DNA of 64,000 nt from Colwellia psychrerythraea (GTDB lineage: Bacteria; Pseudomonadota; Gammaproteobacteria; Enterobacterales; Alteromonadaceae): NCBI RefSeq assembly GCF_000764225.1, contig NZ_JQED01000056.1:62001-126000 (forward strand). Reading direction: 5' to 3'. This document shows, piece by piece, positions 26,734 to 34,249 of the stretch (its first letter is position 1; each line of letters begins with the position of its first letter). The position numbers were made by a program, and so were the translations under genes. The notes under the pieces are model-generated. The model searched no databases, was not told where the DNA came from, and saw nothing but the letters and a program-made list of their open reading frames with translations.

Positions 26734-26758
26734 AAAAAAGGGATGAAAATCATCCCTT
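26734..26758 (-). terminator. Inward-facing terminator at the right end of the element
   Basis: On the minus strand AAGGGATGA / TCATCCCTT with a TTT loop and a run of Ts. It would stop transcripts coming from fabA. Confidence 0.85.
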
Positions 26759-26762
26759 GATA

Positions 26763-26777
26763 TCCTACCAGCCTAGT
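26763..26777 (-). repeat. Right terminal inverted repeat
   Basis: TCCTACCAGCCTAGT on the plus strand, perfect inverted partner of 21869-21883. Confidence 0.85.
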
Positions 26778-26794
26778 GAATAACTGGGCTTTTT
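26778..26794. terminator. Right half of the split rmf/fabA terminator, with target duplication
   Basis: GAATA (26778-26782, right target duplication) plus ACTGGGCTTTTT. Joined to 21852-21868 it gives a perfect 12-bp stem with a GAATA loop and A/T tracts on both sides. Confidence 0.85.
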
Positions 26795-26861
26795 CGATCT
26801 AATCACATAATCTGTTTTATCAGCAACAAGTTCATATTCACTCATTGCATAGTAAGCAGTA

Positions 26862-27383
26862 TTAGAATTTAGTTGTATCAGTAAATAAACCTACTTTCAG
26901 GTCTTTAGCCGTGTAGATCTCGCGACCGTCAACACTGACACTACCATCAGCAAGACCCATGTATAGTTTTCGCTTAATAACGCGTTTAAAGTCTATTTTG
27001 AAAGTAACTTTTTTTGCTGTAGGTAGTATTTGACCAGTAAATTTAACTTCACCTACACCCAAAGCTCGACCTCTACCTGGACCACCAGTCCAAGCTAAGA
27101 AAAATCCAACTAGTTGCCACATAGCATCTAAGCCTAAACAGCCAGGCATAACCGGGTCACCCTTAAAGTGACAATCAAAAAACCATAGGTCAGGTGTAAT
27201 ATCTAATTCGGCTAATATGTAGCCTTTACCATTTTCACCACCTTCTTCAGTGATGGTAATGATACGATCCATCATCAACATGTTATCAGAGGGAAGCTGT
27301 GAGTTACCTTCACCAAATAATTCCCCAGTGCCTGCTTTGACTAGATCTTCTTTACTGTATGAGTTTTGTTGTGGCATTGCCAT
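26862..27383 (-). CDS. fabA: 3-hydroxydecanoyl-ACP dehydratase/isomerase FabA
   Basis: Dehydrates 3-hydroxyacyl-ACP and isomerises trans-2- to cis-3-decenoyl-ACP, the entry to unsaturated fatty acids. The 173 residues match the family, with the hot-dog fold catalytic segment WFFDCHFKGDPVMPGCLGLD (His and Asp) and GRALGVGEVKFTGQ. Cytoplasmic dimer. The start MAMPQQNSYSKEDL is usual. A FabR-like palindrome lies 40 bp upstream. Its downstream terminator was split by the mobile element. Confidence 0.96.
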   Translation of the reverse strand: MAMPQQNSYSKEDLVKAGTGELFGEGNSQLPSDNMLMMDRIITITEEGGENGKGYILAELDITPDLWFFDCHFKGDPVMPGCLGLDAMWQLVGFFLAWTGGPGRGRALGVGEVKFTGQILPTAKKVTFKIDFKRVIKRKLYMGLADGSVSVDGREIYTAKDLKVGLFTDTTKF

Positions 27384-27424
27384 AATAAGCTGAAATCCGA
27401 TAATAAATTATAGGGGGCTACTTT

Positions 27425-27442
27425 AGCGTACACTTGTACACT
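27425..27442. promoter_or_regulatory. FabR-like operator of fabA
   Basis: AGCGTACACTTGTACACT is an imperfect palindrome closely resembling the E. coli FabR sites in front of fabA and fabB. Repression of unsaturated fatty acid synthesis through it is inferred. Confidence 0.6.
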
Positions 27443-27564
27443 AAACAACTCTGAACAGTTAATTATTTTAAAAAATCTTCCAGAGCAAATTTATTTCATA
27501 TCTTGATTATGCTGCCGTTATACGTAATTATAGGTTTATGTAACTAGAAATTAACCATACTGTT

Positions 27565-27846
27565 ATGAAAAACGCCGAACAAACAAATGAGTTACCTAAT
27601 AAAAAAGTTGCCATGAGTAATGCTGAAAAGCAGAAACGCTATCGAGAACGACAAAAAGATCGCGGTTTGCAGGAAATGCGCGGTTATATGTCTCCGGAAG
27701 CAAAAAACTGTTATCAACTTATTAGTGAACAAACGAACTGGTCTGATAGTGTTATATTGAGTAATGCGGTACGGTTAACGTATGCTGCTTACAAAAATGG
27801 ACAAATAGGTTTGTTAAACAGCTGGTTGAAAAATAATAAGCTCTAA
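27565..27846 (+). CDS. Small hypothetical protein, ribbon-helix-helix-like
   Basis: Protein of 93 residues: an acidic/polar N-terminus, then MSNAEKQKRYRERQKDRGLQ, a basic helix, then EMRGYMSPEAKNCYQLISEQ and a helical end. Short proteins starting with such an AEKQKRYRERQK segment occur on plasmids and in phages, often with a ribbon-helix-helix fold, which suggests DNA binding. No good ribosome site is seen before either in-frame ATG (27565 or 27613). It sits between fabA and uvrY with no partner. Confidence 0.55.
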   Translation: MKNAEQTNELPNKKVAMSNAEKQKRYRERQKDRGLQEMRGYMSPEAKNCYQLISEQTNWSDSVILSNAVRLTYAAYKNGQIGLLNSWLKNNKL

Positions 27847-28001
27847 TTGTTGTTAATTAAAAGAGTTGACCAGTCTTGTGCTTTCAATATAGCACAAGAC
27901 TAAAAAATCTTAATAGCATTAGTATTCGATAATATTTAATTGAAAAGTCAGTGGTTTAGCTATACTCTTGCTCTTTTCATATCTAATTAAGGTTGCGTTG
28001 C

Positions 28002-28646
28002 GTGATAAATGTTTTATTGGTTGATGATCACCACCTTGTTCGAGTCGGTATTAATAAAATTTTAACGAGCGTTAAAGGTTTAAAGGTTGTTGGCGAATGT
28101 GAAACAGGTGAGGAGGCAATTAAGTTTTGCCGTAATAATGAACCTGATGTCTTACTCATGGACATGGATATGCCTGGCATGGGTGGACTTGAGGCAACAA
28201 AGAAAATTTTACGCTTTGCTCCTGATGTTAAAATTATTGTATTAACCGCCCATACCGAAGATCCCTTTCCAAGTAAGGTCATGCAAATGGGAGCCGCAGG
28301 ATATTTGACCAAAGAAGCTGGGCCAGATGAAATGGTTAATGCTATTCGTGCAGTTCATAGTGGTCAACGTTATTTACCTACTGATATTGCTCAAAAAATG
28401 GCATTGAACCAATTTAAATCGGCTGATGACAATCCCTTTAATACGTTATCTGACCGAGAGCTACAGATTATGATTATGATAACGCGCGGTGATAAAGTAC
28501 CAGCTATTTCAGAGCATCTAAATTTGAGTACCAAAACGATTAATAGTTATCGATATCGAATGTTTGAAAAATTGAATGTTAGCAATAATGTTGAGCTAAC
28601 ACATTTAGCCATTCGTTACGGCATGTTAAAAACAGAAAAACTGTAA
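28002..28646 (+). CDS. uvrY: GacA/UvrY-family response regulator
   Basis: LuxR-type response regulator of 214 residues; partner of a BarA/GacS kinase, activating csrB/rsm small RNAs. GTG 28002 gives the family start MINVLLVDDHHLVRVGI. Phospho-acceptor Asp lies in VLLMDMDMPGMGGLEATKKI; the HTH has LSDRELQIMIMI and LNLSTKTINSYRYRMFEKL. An upstream in-frame TTG (27993) is less likely. It is followed 23 bp later by uvrC, the conserved gammaproteobacterial order. Confidence 0.94.
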   Translation: MINVLLVDDHHLVRVGINKILTSVKGLKVVGECETGEEAIKFCRNNEPDVLLMDMDMPGMGGLEATKKILRFAPDVKIIVLTAHTEDPFPSKVMQMGAAGYLTKEAGPDEMVNAIRAVHSGQRYLPTDIAQKMALNQFKSADDNPFNTLSDRELQIMIMITRGDKVPAISEHLNLSTKTINSYRYRMFEKLNVSNNVELTHLAIRYGMLKTEKL

Positions 28647-28669
28647 ACCTCTTTTAAAAGAGTTTTCCC

Positions 28670-30589
28670 ATGTCTTCAAAAAACACTGATCATATAGAAA
28701 AAAAACAATCAATGCAGGCCTCAACTTTTGATAGTGAGGCTTTTTTGCGTGTTGTTACAGAGCAAGCTGGCGTCTATCGAATGTATGACAGTAAGCAAGT
28801 TGTCATTTATGTAGGTAAAGCTAAACAATTAAAAAAGCGTCTTGCTAGTTATTTTCGAAAAGATGTAGGCTCTGTTAAAACACAAGCATTAGTTAAGCAG
28901 ATTGCTGCCATTGAAGTTACCGTAACTCACACGGAAGGTGAGGCGTTGATACTTGAGAATAACTACATTAAAAAGTATCAACCCAAGTACAATATTTTAT
29001 TACGTGATGATAAGTCATATCCTTATTTACTCATTACAGCTCATAAGCACCCCAAATTAGGCTTGCACCGTGGTGGTAAAAAAGTAAAAGGTGAATACTT
29101 CGGCCCATTTCCTACGGTAGGTGCTGTTTGGGAAAGTTTGCGCTTGATGCAGAAAATATTTCCTATCCGACAGTGTGAAGACAGTTATTATCGAGCACGT
29201 TCAAGACCTTGTTTACAACATCAGTTAGGCCGTTGCTCTGCACCTTGCGTTGATAAAATATCGGTTGATGATTATAAAGAACAAGTCAATTTAGCCAAGT
29301 TGTTTTTGCAAGGCAAAAGCTCAGTCGTTATTGAGCAGTTAGTAGCAAAAATGGAGTTAGCAAGTCAAGAACTGCATTTTGAACTTGCGGCAAAATTTCG
29401 TGATCAAATAGTGACGTTACGTAAAGTTCAACAACAGCAACATGTCAGTGGTCATGTAGCCGAGCTTGATGTTGTCGGTTTGTATCGAGATAAAACGCAG
29501 GTATGTATTCATTTACTCTTTATCAGACAGCATAAAATCTTAGGAAGTAAGAGCTATTTCCCTACTGTACCTAGTGAAAGTAGTGATAGTGAAATATTAC
29601 AAGCTTTTATTGCACAACATTATTTAAACAATGATGCGTTAATGCATGGAAAAATACAAAGTAGTATTCCAAAAGAGATTGTTATTAAAGAGGCTATTGA
29701 GCAGGTTTCAGAATTAGCAGCATTATTGAGTGAACAAGCCGAATACGATGTAAAGATATCTGCCAATACACGCAGTGAAAGAGCGCAATATTTAAAGCTG
29801 GCTGGTACAAACGCCCAGACTGCACTCGTTACTCGAAATAGCCACAAAGAGTCAATGCAAGCTCGCTTTGTGGCGTTAAATGAAGTGTTTGAGCTAGAAA
29901 ATGGTATTCAACGTATCGAATGTTTTGATATAAGCCATACCATGGGGCAACAAACGATAGCCTCTAATGTTGTTTTTAACCAGGAAGGGCCACTTAAAAC
30001 AGATTACCGCCGTTATAATGTCTTTGGTATCACTCCTGGGGATGATTATGCTGCGATGGCATTTGCATTAAATAAACGTTATGGAAAATTAAAAGCTAAT
30101 CCAACTAAACCTGAAGAGTACAATGCATTAGAAAAATTACCTGATATTGTTTTTATCGATGGTGGTAAAGGGCAGCTTGCTAAAGCTGAAGATTTTTTTA
30201 ATGAACTCGCTTTAACAAAAACGCCTTTGTTAGTCGGCGTTGCTAAAGGGGAATCTCGTAAACCCGGTTTAGAAACATTAATTTTAGCGGGGAGTCATCA
30301 ATTGATCTCATTACCTGCAACATCACCGGCTTTGCACTTAGTACAGCATATTCGTGATGAGTCGCACCGTTTTGCTATCACAGGACATAGAGCGAAAAGG
30401 CAAAAGGTGAGTAAAAAGTCACGCTTAGAGTCTATTGAAGGAATTGGAGCAAAAAAACGTCAAAGCTTATTAAAGTTTTTGGGGGGCTTACAAGAAGTCA
30501 TGCAAGCTGATATAACCACCTTAGCCAAAGTACCTGGCATAAGCCATGTACTAGCGGAAAAAATTCATAATGAACTGCACGATAAATAA
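28670..30589 (+). CDS. uvrC: Excinuclease ABC subunit C
   Basis: Makes both incisions in nucleotide excision repair. 639 residues: GIY-YIG domain at the N-terminus (GVYRMYDSKQVVIYVGKAKQ), UVR motif region, the RNase H-like nuclease half with ECFDISHTMGQQTIASNVVF and IVFIDGGKGQL, and helix-hairpin-helices at the end (IEGIGAKKRQSLLKFLGG). A 20-residue extension precedes the GIY-YIG domain. Operon with uvrY. Confidence 0.95.
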   Translation: MSSKNTDHIEKKQSMQASTFDSEAFLRVVTEQAGVYRMYDSKQVVIYVGKAKQLKKRLASYFRKDVGSVKTQALVKQIAAIEVTVTHTEGEALILENNYIKKYQPKYNILLRDDKSYPYLLITAHKHPKLGLHRGGKKVKGEYFGPFPTVGAVWESLRLMQKIFPIRQCEDSYYRARSRPCLQHQLGRCSAPCVDKISVDDYKEQVNLAKLFLQGKSSVVIEQLVAKMELASQELHFELAAKFRDQIVTLRKVQQQQHVSGHVAELDVVGLYRDKTQVCIHLLFIRQHKILGSKSYFPTVPSESSDSEILQAFIAQHYLNNDALMHGKIQSSIPKEIVIKEAIEQVSELAALLSEQAEYDVKISANTRSERAQYLKLAGTNAQTALVTRNSHKESMQARFVALNEVFELENGIQRIECFDISHTMGQQTIASNVVFNQEGPLKTDYRRYNVFGITPGDDYAAMAFALNKRYGKLKANPTKPEEYNALEKLPDIVFIDGGKGQLAKAEDFFNELALTKTPLLVGVAKGESRKPGLETLILAGSHQLISLPATSPALHLVQHIRDESHRFAITGHRAKRQKVSKKSRLESIEGIGAKKRQSLLKFLGGLQEVMQADITTLAKVPGISHVLAEKIHNELHDK

Positions 30590-30749
30590 CTGATCAACGT
30601 TGAGAATTTTACCTGCTATCAAAAATTGAATAAGGTTTTCTTTACAAGGCTTTATTCAAAACTTTTACCTCAACTTGTCTTATTCTGCCGTAGCACTGCT
30701 ATAACAACTTGTGTAAACTAAAGAAAAAAATACTTGTAGTGAAAAGTGA

Positions 30750-31331
30750 ATGTGGACAATACCTAATCAAATAACCTTATTTCGGATCATCTTGATCCCT
30801 ATTTTCTTGATAATTTTCTATTTACCCCTTTCGTGGAGTAATTTTGGTGCATTTGCTGTTTTCTGGTTGGCGGCAATTAGCGACATATTAGATGGTTACC
30901 TTGCTAGAAAACTTAATCAATCATCCGCTTTTGGCGCGTTTATAGATCCTGTAGCCGATAAACTCATGGTGGTTGTTGCTTTAGTCATGATTGCGCAGGA
31001 CTATAGTTCATGGTTAGTTTCTATCGCCGCTATCATCATGATAGCGCGAGAAGTGTTTATCAGTGCGTTACGCGAATTTATGTCTTCTATAGGGAAACGC
31101 GACATTATTGCGGTTTCAAATATGGGGAAATATAAAACGGCTGCGCAAATGCTCGGTATTATGGGACTCATTTGGCAACCGAGTTATGATATTCCATTAA
31201 TTTGGTTTTATTTGCCACATGAAGTGATTAATTACCTTTCTTACGCTTTTTATTCAATTGCGACGGTATTAACCATTACAACTTGGATTAGTTATTTCAA
31301 AGCAGCCTGGCCTGAGTTAAAAGGGCAATAA
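30750..31331 (+). CDS. pgsA: Phosphatidylglycerophosphate synthase
   Basis: Inner-membrane enzyme that joins CDP-diacylglycerol and glycerol-3-phosphate on the way to phosphatidylglycerol. 193 residues, four or more membrane segments, and the full CDP-alcohol phosphotransferase motif D-G-x2-A-R-x8-G-x3-D-x3-D (ILDGYLARKL ... FGAFIDPVADKL). N-terminus MWTIPNQITLFRIILIP is typical. Conserved position after uvrC and before the Gly-Cys-Leu tRNAs. Confidence 0.95.
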   Translation: MWTIPNQITLFRIILIPIFLIIFYLPLSWSNFGAFAVFWLAAISDILDGYLARKLNQSSAFGAFIDPVADKLMVVVALVMIAQDYSSWLVSIAAIIMIAREVFISALREFMSSIGKRDIIAVSNMGKYKTAAQMLGIMGLIWQPSYDIPLIWFYLPHEVINYLSYAFYSIATVLTITTWISYFKAAWPELKGQ

Positions 31332-31357
31332 AAGATTCAAATTACTTTGTTTAATTA

Positions 31358-31384
31358 TAAACGGTCCAATAAATAGACCGTTTA
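31358..31384 (+). terminator. Hairpin after pgsA
   Basis: TAAACGGTC / GACCGTTTA, 9 bp, 9-nt loop; no T-tract, so weak support. Confidence 0.45.
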
Positions 31385-31445
31385 GCTAAAAATAGCGCAA
31401 ACGACTCGCTTTTTAAGCAGTTAGAATAAAAATTTGATTTAATAG

Positions 31446-31473
31446 TTGACTGGAAAATATTTAGATGTAGAAT
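31446..31473 (+). promoter_or_regulatory. Promoter of the tRNA operon
   Basis: TTGACT, 16-bp spacer, TAGAAT followed by GCG, a stable-RNA type layout 110 bp before the first tRNA. Confidence 0.6.
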
Positions 31474-31583
31474 GCGTTTTCGTTGACAGGGAGTCAGCAA
31501 GTAAAACGAAATGAGCCAAGACAATGTTACATTTTCTAGCTAATCGATTTACTTTAAGTTTGTAGGAGTTAAGTTTAAATTTA

Positions 31584-31659
31584 GCGGCTGTAGCTCAGCT
31601 GGTAGAGCATCACGTTGCCAACGTGAATGTCACGAGTTCGAGTCTCGTTAGCCGCTCCA
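31584..31659 (+). tRNA. tRNA-Gly (GCC), copy 1
   Basis: 76 nt with CCA; anticodon loop TTGCCAA on the stem CACG-/-CGTG. Confidence 0.97.
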
Positions 31660-31719
31660 ATTTAAACCTAATAAGAACAAGCTTATGATATTGATATCAT
31701 TATAACATCGTTACAAAAT

Positions 31720-31793
31720 GGCGGGTTGGCAGAGTGGTTATGCAGCGGATTGCAAATCCGTGTACACCAGTTCGATTCTGGTATCCGCCTCCA
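31720..31793 (+). tRNA. tRNA-Cys (GCA)
   Basis: 74 nt with CCA; anticodon loop TTGCAAA. Single copy in the array. Confidence 0.97.
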
Positions 31794-31799
31794 TTTTGT

Positions 31800-31884
31800 G
31801 CCCGGGTGGTGGAATTGGTAGACACAAGGGATTTAAAATCCCTCGCCGAAAAGCGTGCCGGTTCAAGTCCGGCTCCGGGTACCA
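31800..31884 (+). tRNA. tRNA-Leu (TAA), copy 1
   Basis: 85 nt with a long variable arm and CCA; anticodon TAA inside GGGATTTAAAATCCC. Confidence 0.97.
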
Positions 31885-31925
31885 TTCCTAACGATGATGG
31901 GAAGTAAAAATAAAGCTCTCATGAA

Positions 31926-32001
31926 GCGGCTGTAGCTCAGCTGGTAGAGCATCACGTTGCCAACGTGAATGTCACGAGTTCGAGTCTCGTTAGCCGCTCC
32001 A
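31926..32001 (+). tRNA. tRNA-Gly (GCC), copy 2
   Basis: Identical to copy 1. Confidence 0.97.
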
Positions 32002-32070
32002 ATTTTTAACTGGCAAGTTGAAAGAAGTTTTATCAAGTAAAAGTAGTAAGTGAAGATTAATCTCTACGAA

Positions 32071-32146
32071 GCGGCTGTAGCTCAGCTGGTAGAGCATCAC
32101 GTTGCCAACGTGAATGTCACGAGTTCGAGTCTCGTTAGCCGCTCCA
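32071..32146 (+). tRNA. tRNA-Gly (GCC), copy 3
   Basis: Identical to copy 1, preceded by TCTCTACGAA, as is copy 4 (ATCTCTACGAA). Confidence 0.97.
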
Positions 32147-32218
32147 AATTTCACTAAAAGAATAAGTAGGTTACCAATACCTACTATAAAAAACTCCCTT
32201 TATCTTTTAGATAACTAT

Positions 32219-32303
32219 GCCCGGGTGGTGGAATTGGTAGACACAAGGGATTTAAAATCCCTCGCCGAAAAGCGTGCCGGTTCAAGTCCGGCTCCGGGTA
32301 CCA
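32219..32303 (+). tRNA. tRNA-Leu (TAA), copy 2
   Basis: Identical to Leu copy 1. Confidence 0.97.
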
Positions 32304-32345
32304 TTTATTTAAAAGTAAAGTTTGTACAAGTATCATCTCTACGAA

Positions 32346-32421
32346 GCGGCTGTAGCTCAGCTGGTAGAGCATCACGTTGCCAACGTGAATGTCACGAGTT
32401 CGAGTCTCGTTAGCCGCTCCA
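32346..32421 (+). tRNA. tRNA-Gly (GCC), copy 4
   Basis: Identical to copy 1. Confidence 0.97.
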
Positions 32422-32505
32422 ATTTTGTAAAAAGTTCAACGTAGGTTTCCAATCTCCTACGCTAAAAAAAATACCCTTATCTTTGATTTTTATCATAAGA
32501 AAAAT

Positions 32506-32590
32506 GCCCGGGTGGTGGAATTGGTAGACACAAGGGATTTAAAATCCCTCGCCGAAAAGCGTGCCGGTTCAAGTCCGGCTCCGGGTACCA
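32506..32590 (+). tRNA. tRNA-Leu (TAA), copy 3
   Basis: Identical to Leu copy 1; last tRNA of the operon. Confidence 0.97.
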
Positions 32591-32969
32591 TTTATGATAA
32601 AACTCCTCAGTTATTCCAAATAAATTTACTTTCTCATCTATTAAGTTAACTGTACCTATGAAAATTATCTTTCATGTTTTTACTCCTTATAGTTTTACCT
32701 TAGTTTGATAAACATATTCACTTCACTTTTGGCTTTGCATTGATTTTAAGCTTCCCATAACGATAAGCATCTATCGTTTCATTTTGCACACAACATACTG
32801 GATAAAGCGCTCTCTAAGTTGTAATACTATTTTGTTAGTATTACACCAACATTATATTTTATATCTCTCAATAAAAAACAATGAATAAGTTTTATTGATA
32901 ACCTGCTAAAGTGATAACTTATCTCAATGAATAAGGCAAGTATGTCATTAATTTTTAAAAGGATACGTT
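32591..32969. other. Intergenic after the tRNA operon
   Basis: No gene seen. A weak hairpin ATGAAA/TTTCAT with GTTTTT behind it (32658-32680) may end the tRNA transcript. Confidence 0.4.
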
Positions 32970-34217
32970 ATGCATGTGATGAGTCTTTTGTTTCGATATT
33001 TACTATTATTCTGTTTTATTTTAATGACATTTTTTTCTGAAAGTGTTCAGGCGAAAAAAAAGTATACTATTTACCTTGATGCGGACTTTAGTGGTGCTAG
33101 TGCGTCTAGTTTGGCCATAGAGCAAGGTATTACCACCGCGCTAGCTGAAGTTGGTAACCACATTCAAGGATTCGAATTTGAAATCGCTGTAAAAGACCAT
33201 AGAGCAAACTCATTACGCAGCCGACGTAATTTGGAAGCCTTTTTAGCCGATGAACAAGCTATAATGGTTTTTTCTGGTCTACATTCGCCTCCTTTGTTAG
33301 CCAACAAATCCTTTATTAATGATAATAGTATTTTACTATTAGACCCTTGGGCAGCTGCAGGCCCAATAACTCGAAGCGCTTCAGAGAATAATTGGATATT
33401 TCGTTTATCTATTGATGATAGTAATGCAGGAAGATATATAAGTAATAAAGCTATTGAGCAAGGTTTTAGTAAACCCTATTTATTATTAGAGGATACTGGC
33501 TGGGGCCGTTCAAATGAAAAGACAATGACTCAAGCCTTAAAGGAATCCTCAATAAAAACTGCTGGTGTATCCTGGTTTAATTGGGGAGTGGGGCAGAATC
33601 ATGCCAAGGTGTTACTGCGAGATATCAAAGCCAGTGGTGCGGATGTTATCTTTTTTGTTGGTAATTCAGCAGAAGGAGCGACATTTATAAATGCTATGGC
33701 GGAATTACCTCAAAGTATTCATTTACCTATTCGTAGTCACTGGGGTATTACGGGGGGAGATTTTACTAATAAAGTTACCGCGAGTCAGCGTAAGAAAATT
33801 GACTTACAATTTATCCAAACAAACTTCTCATTCATCAGTGACAACTTATCTGCACTTGCTAAAAGTGTGTTAGCAACGGCAATTAAGTCAAATAGCAATA
33901 TACAACAGTTAGCAGATATTAAAGCTCAAACTGGTTTTATTCATGCTTATGATCTCACTAAAGTTGTCATTTCGGCTATCAATCAAGTTAAATTAACGGG
34001 TAATCGGCAGCAAGATAAGGACTTAGTCCATTACGCATTAGAGCATTTAGAGCAACCAGTTAAAGGGTTGCTAAAAACGTACCATCGCCCCTTTACTCCT
34101 TATAGTGAGGCTCAGCTTAATGCTCATGAAGCCTTGACTATGGAAGAGTATGCCATGGGAGAGTATACCTCTGACAATGAGATAAATTTGCTTAACTCAT
34201 TAGGAAATAATCAGTAA
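32970..34217 (+). CDS. Periplasmic binding protein, type I (branched-chain amino acid-like)
   Basis: Exported protein of 415 residues with a signal peptide ending at about SVQAKK (residue 29). The rest fits a Peripla_BP_6-type type I binding fold: IYLDADFSGASASSLAIEQG, MVFSGLHSPPLL, a second-lobe stretch YLLLEDTGWGRSN, and FFVGNSAEGATF. No permease or ATPase gene is near; instead a sensor kinase gene starts 32 bp downstream. It therefore probably acts as the ligand-sensing partner of that kinase and not in uptake (inference). Ligand unknown. Confidence 0.8.
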   Translation: MHVMSLLFRYLLLFCFILMTFFSESVQAKKKYTIYLDADFSGASASSLAIEQGITTALAEVGNHIQGFEFEIAVKDHRANSLRSRRNLEAFLADEQAIMVFSGLHSPPLLANKSFINDNSILLLDPWAAAGPITRSASENNWIFRLSIDDSNAGRYISNKAIEQGFSKPYLLLEDTGWGRSNEKTMTQALKESSIKTAGVSWFNWGVGQNHAKVLLRDIKASGADVIFFVGNSAEGATFINAMAELPQSIHLPIRSHWGITGGDFTNKVTASQRKKIDLQFIQTNFSFISDNLSALAKSVLATAIKSNSNIQQLADIKAQTGFIHAYDLTKVVISAINQVKLTGNRQQDKDLVHYALEHLEQPVKGLLKTYHRPFTPYSEAQLNAHEALTMEEYAMGEYTSDNEINLLNSLGNNQ

Positions 34218-34249
34218 AGTAACATTAACGAAAGTATCGAGTAAAATAA

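Larger units (their letters stand above)
21869..26777. mobile_element. Exonuclease-transposase element carrying a restriction-modification system
   Basis: A 4,909-bp insertion bounded by 15-bp perfect inverted repeats (ACTAGGCTGGTAGGA, 21869-21883 and 26763-26777) and flanked by GAATA on both sides. It separates rmf from fabA, which are convergent neighbours in related bacteria, and splits their palindromic terminator at the loop. Contents: inward terminator, methyltransferase and NotI-like endonuclease genes (plus strand), then the convergent gene for an 802-residue DEDDh-exonuclease/DDE-transposase fusion, then a second inward terminator. Everything needed for a complete, possibly active unit is present. 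I cannot match it to a named IS family. Confidence 0.88.

Noticed and set aside
31700..32413. Open frames across the tRNA operon on both strands
   Set aside because: They run through identical tRNA genes and their translations only reflect tRNA sequence.
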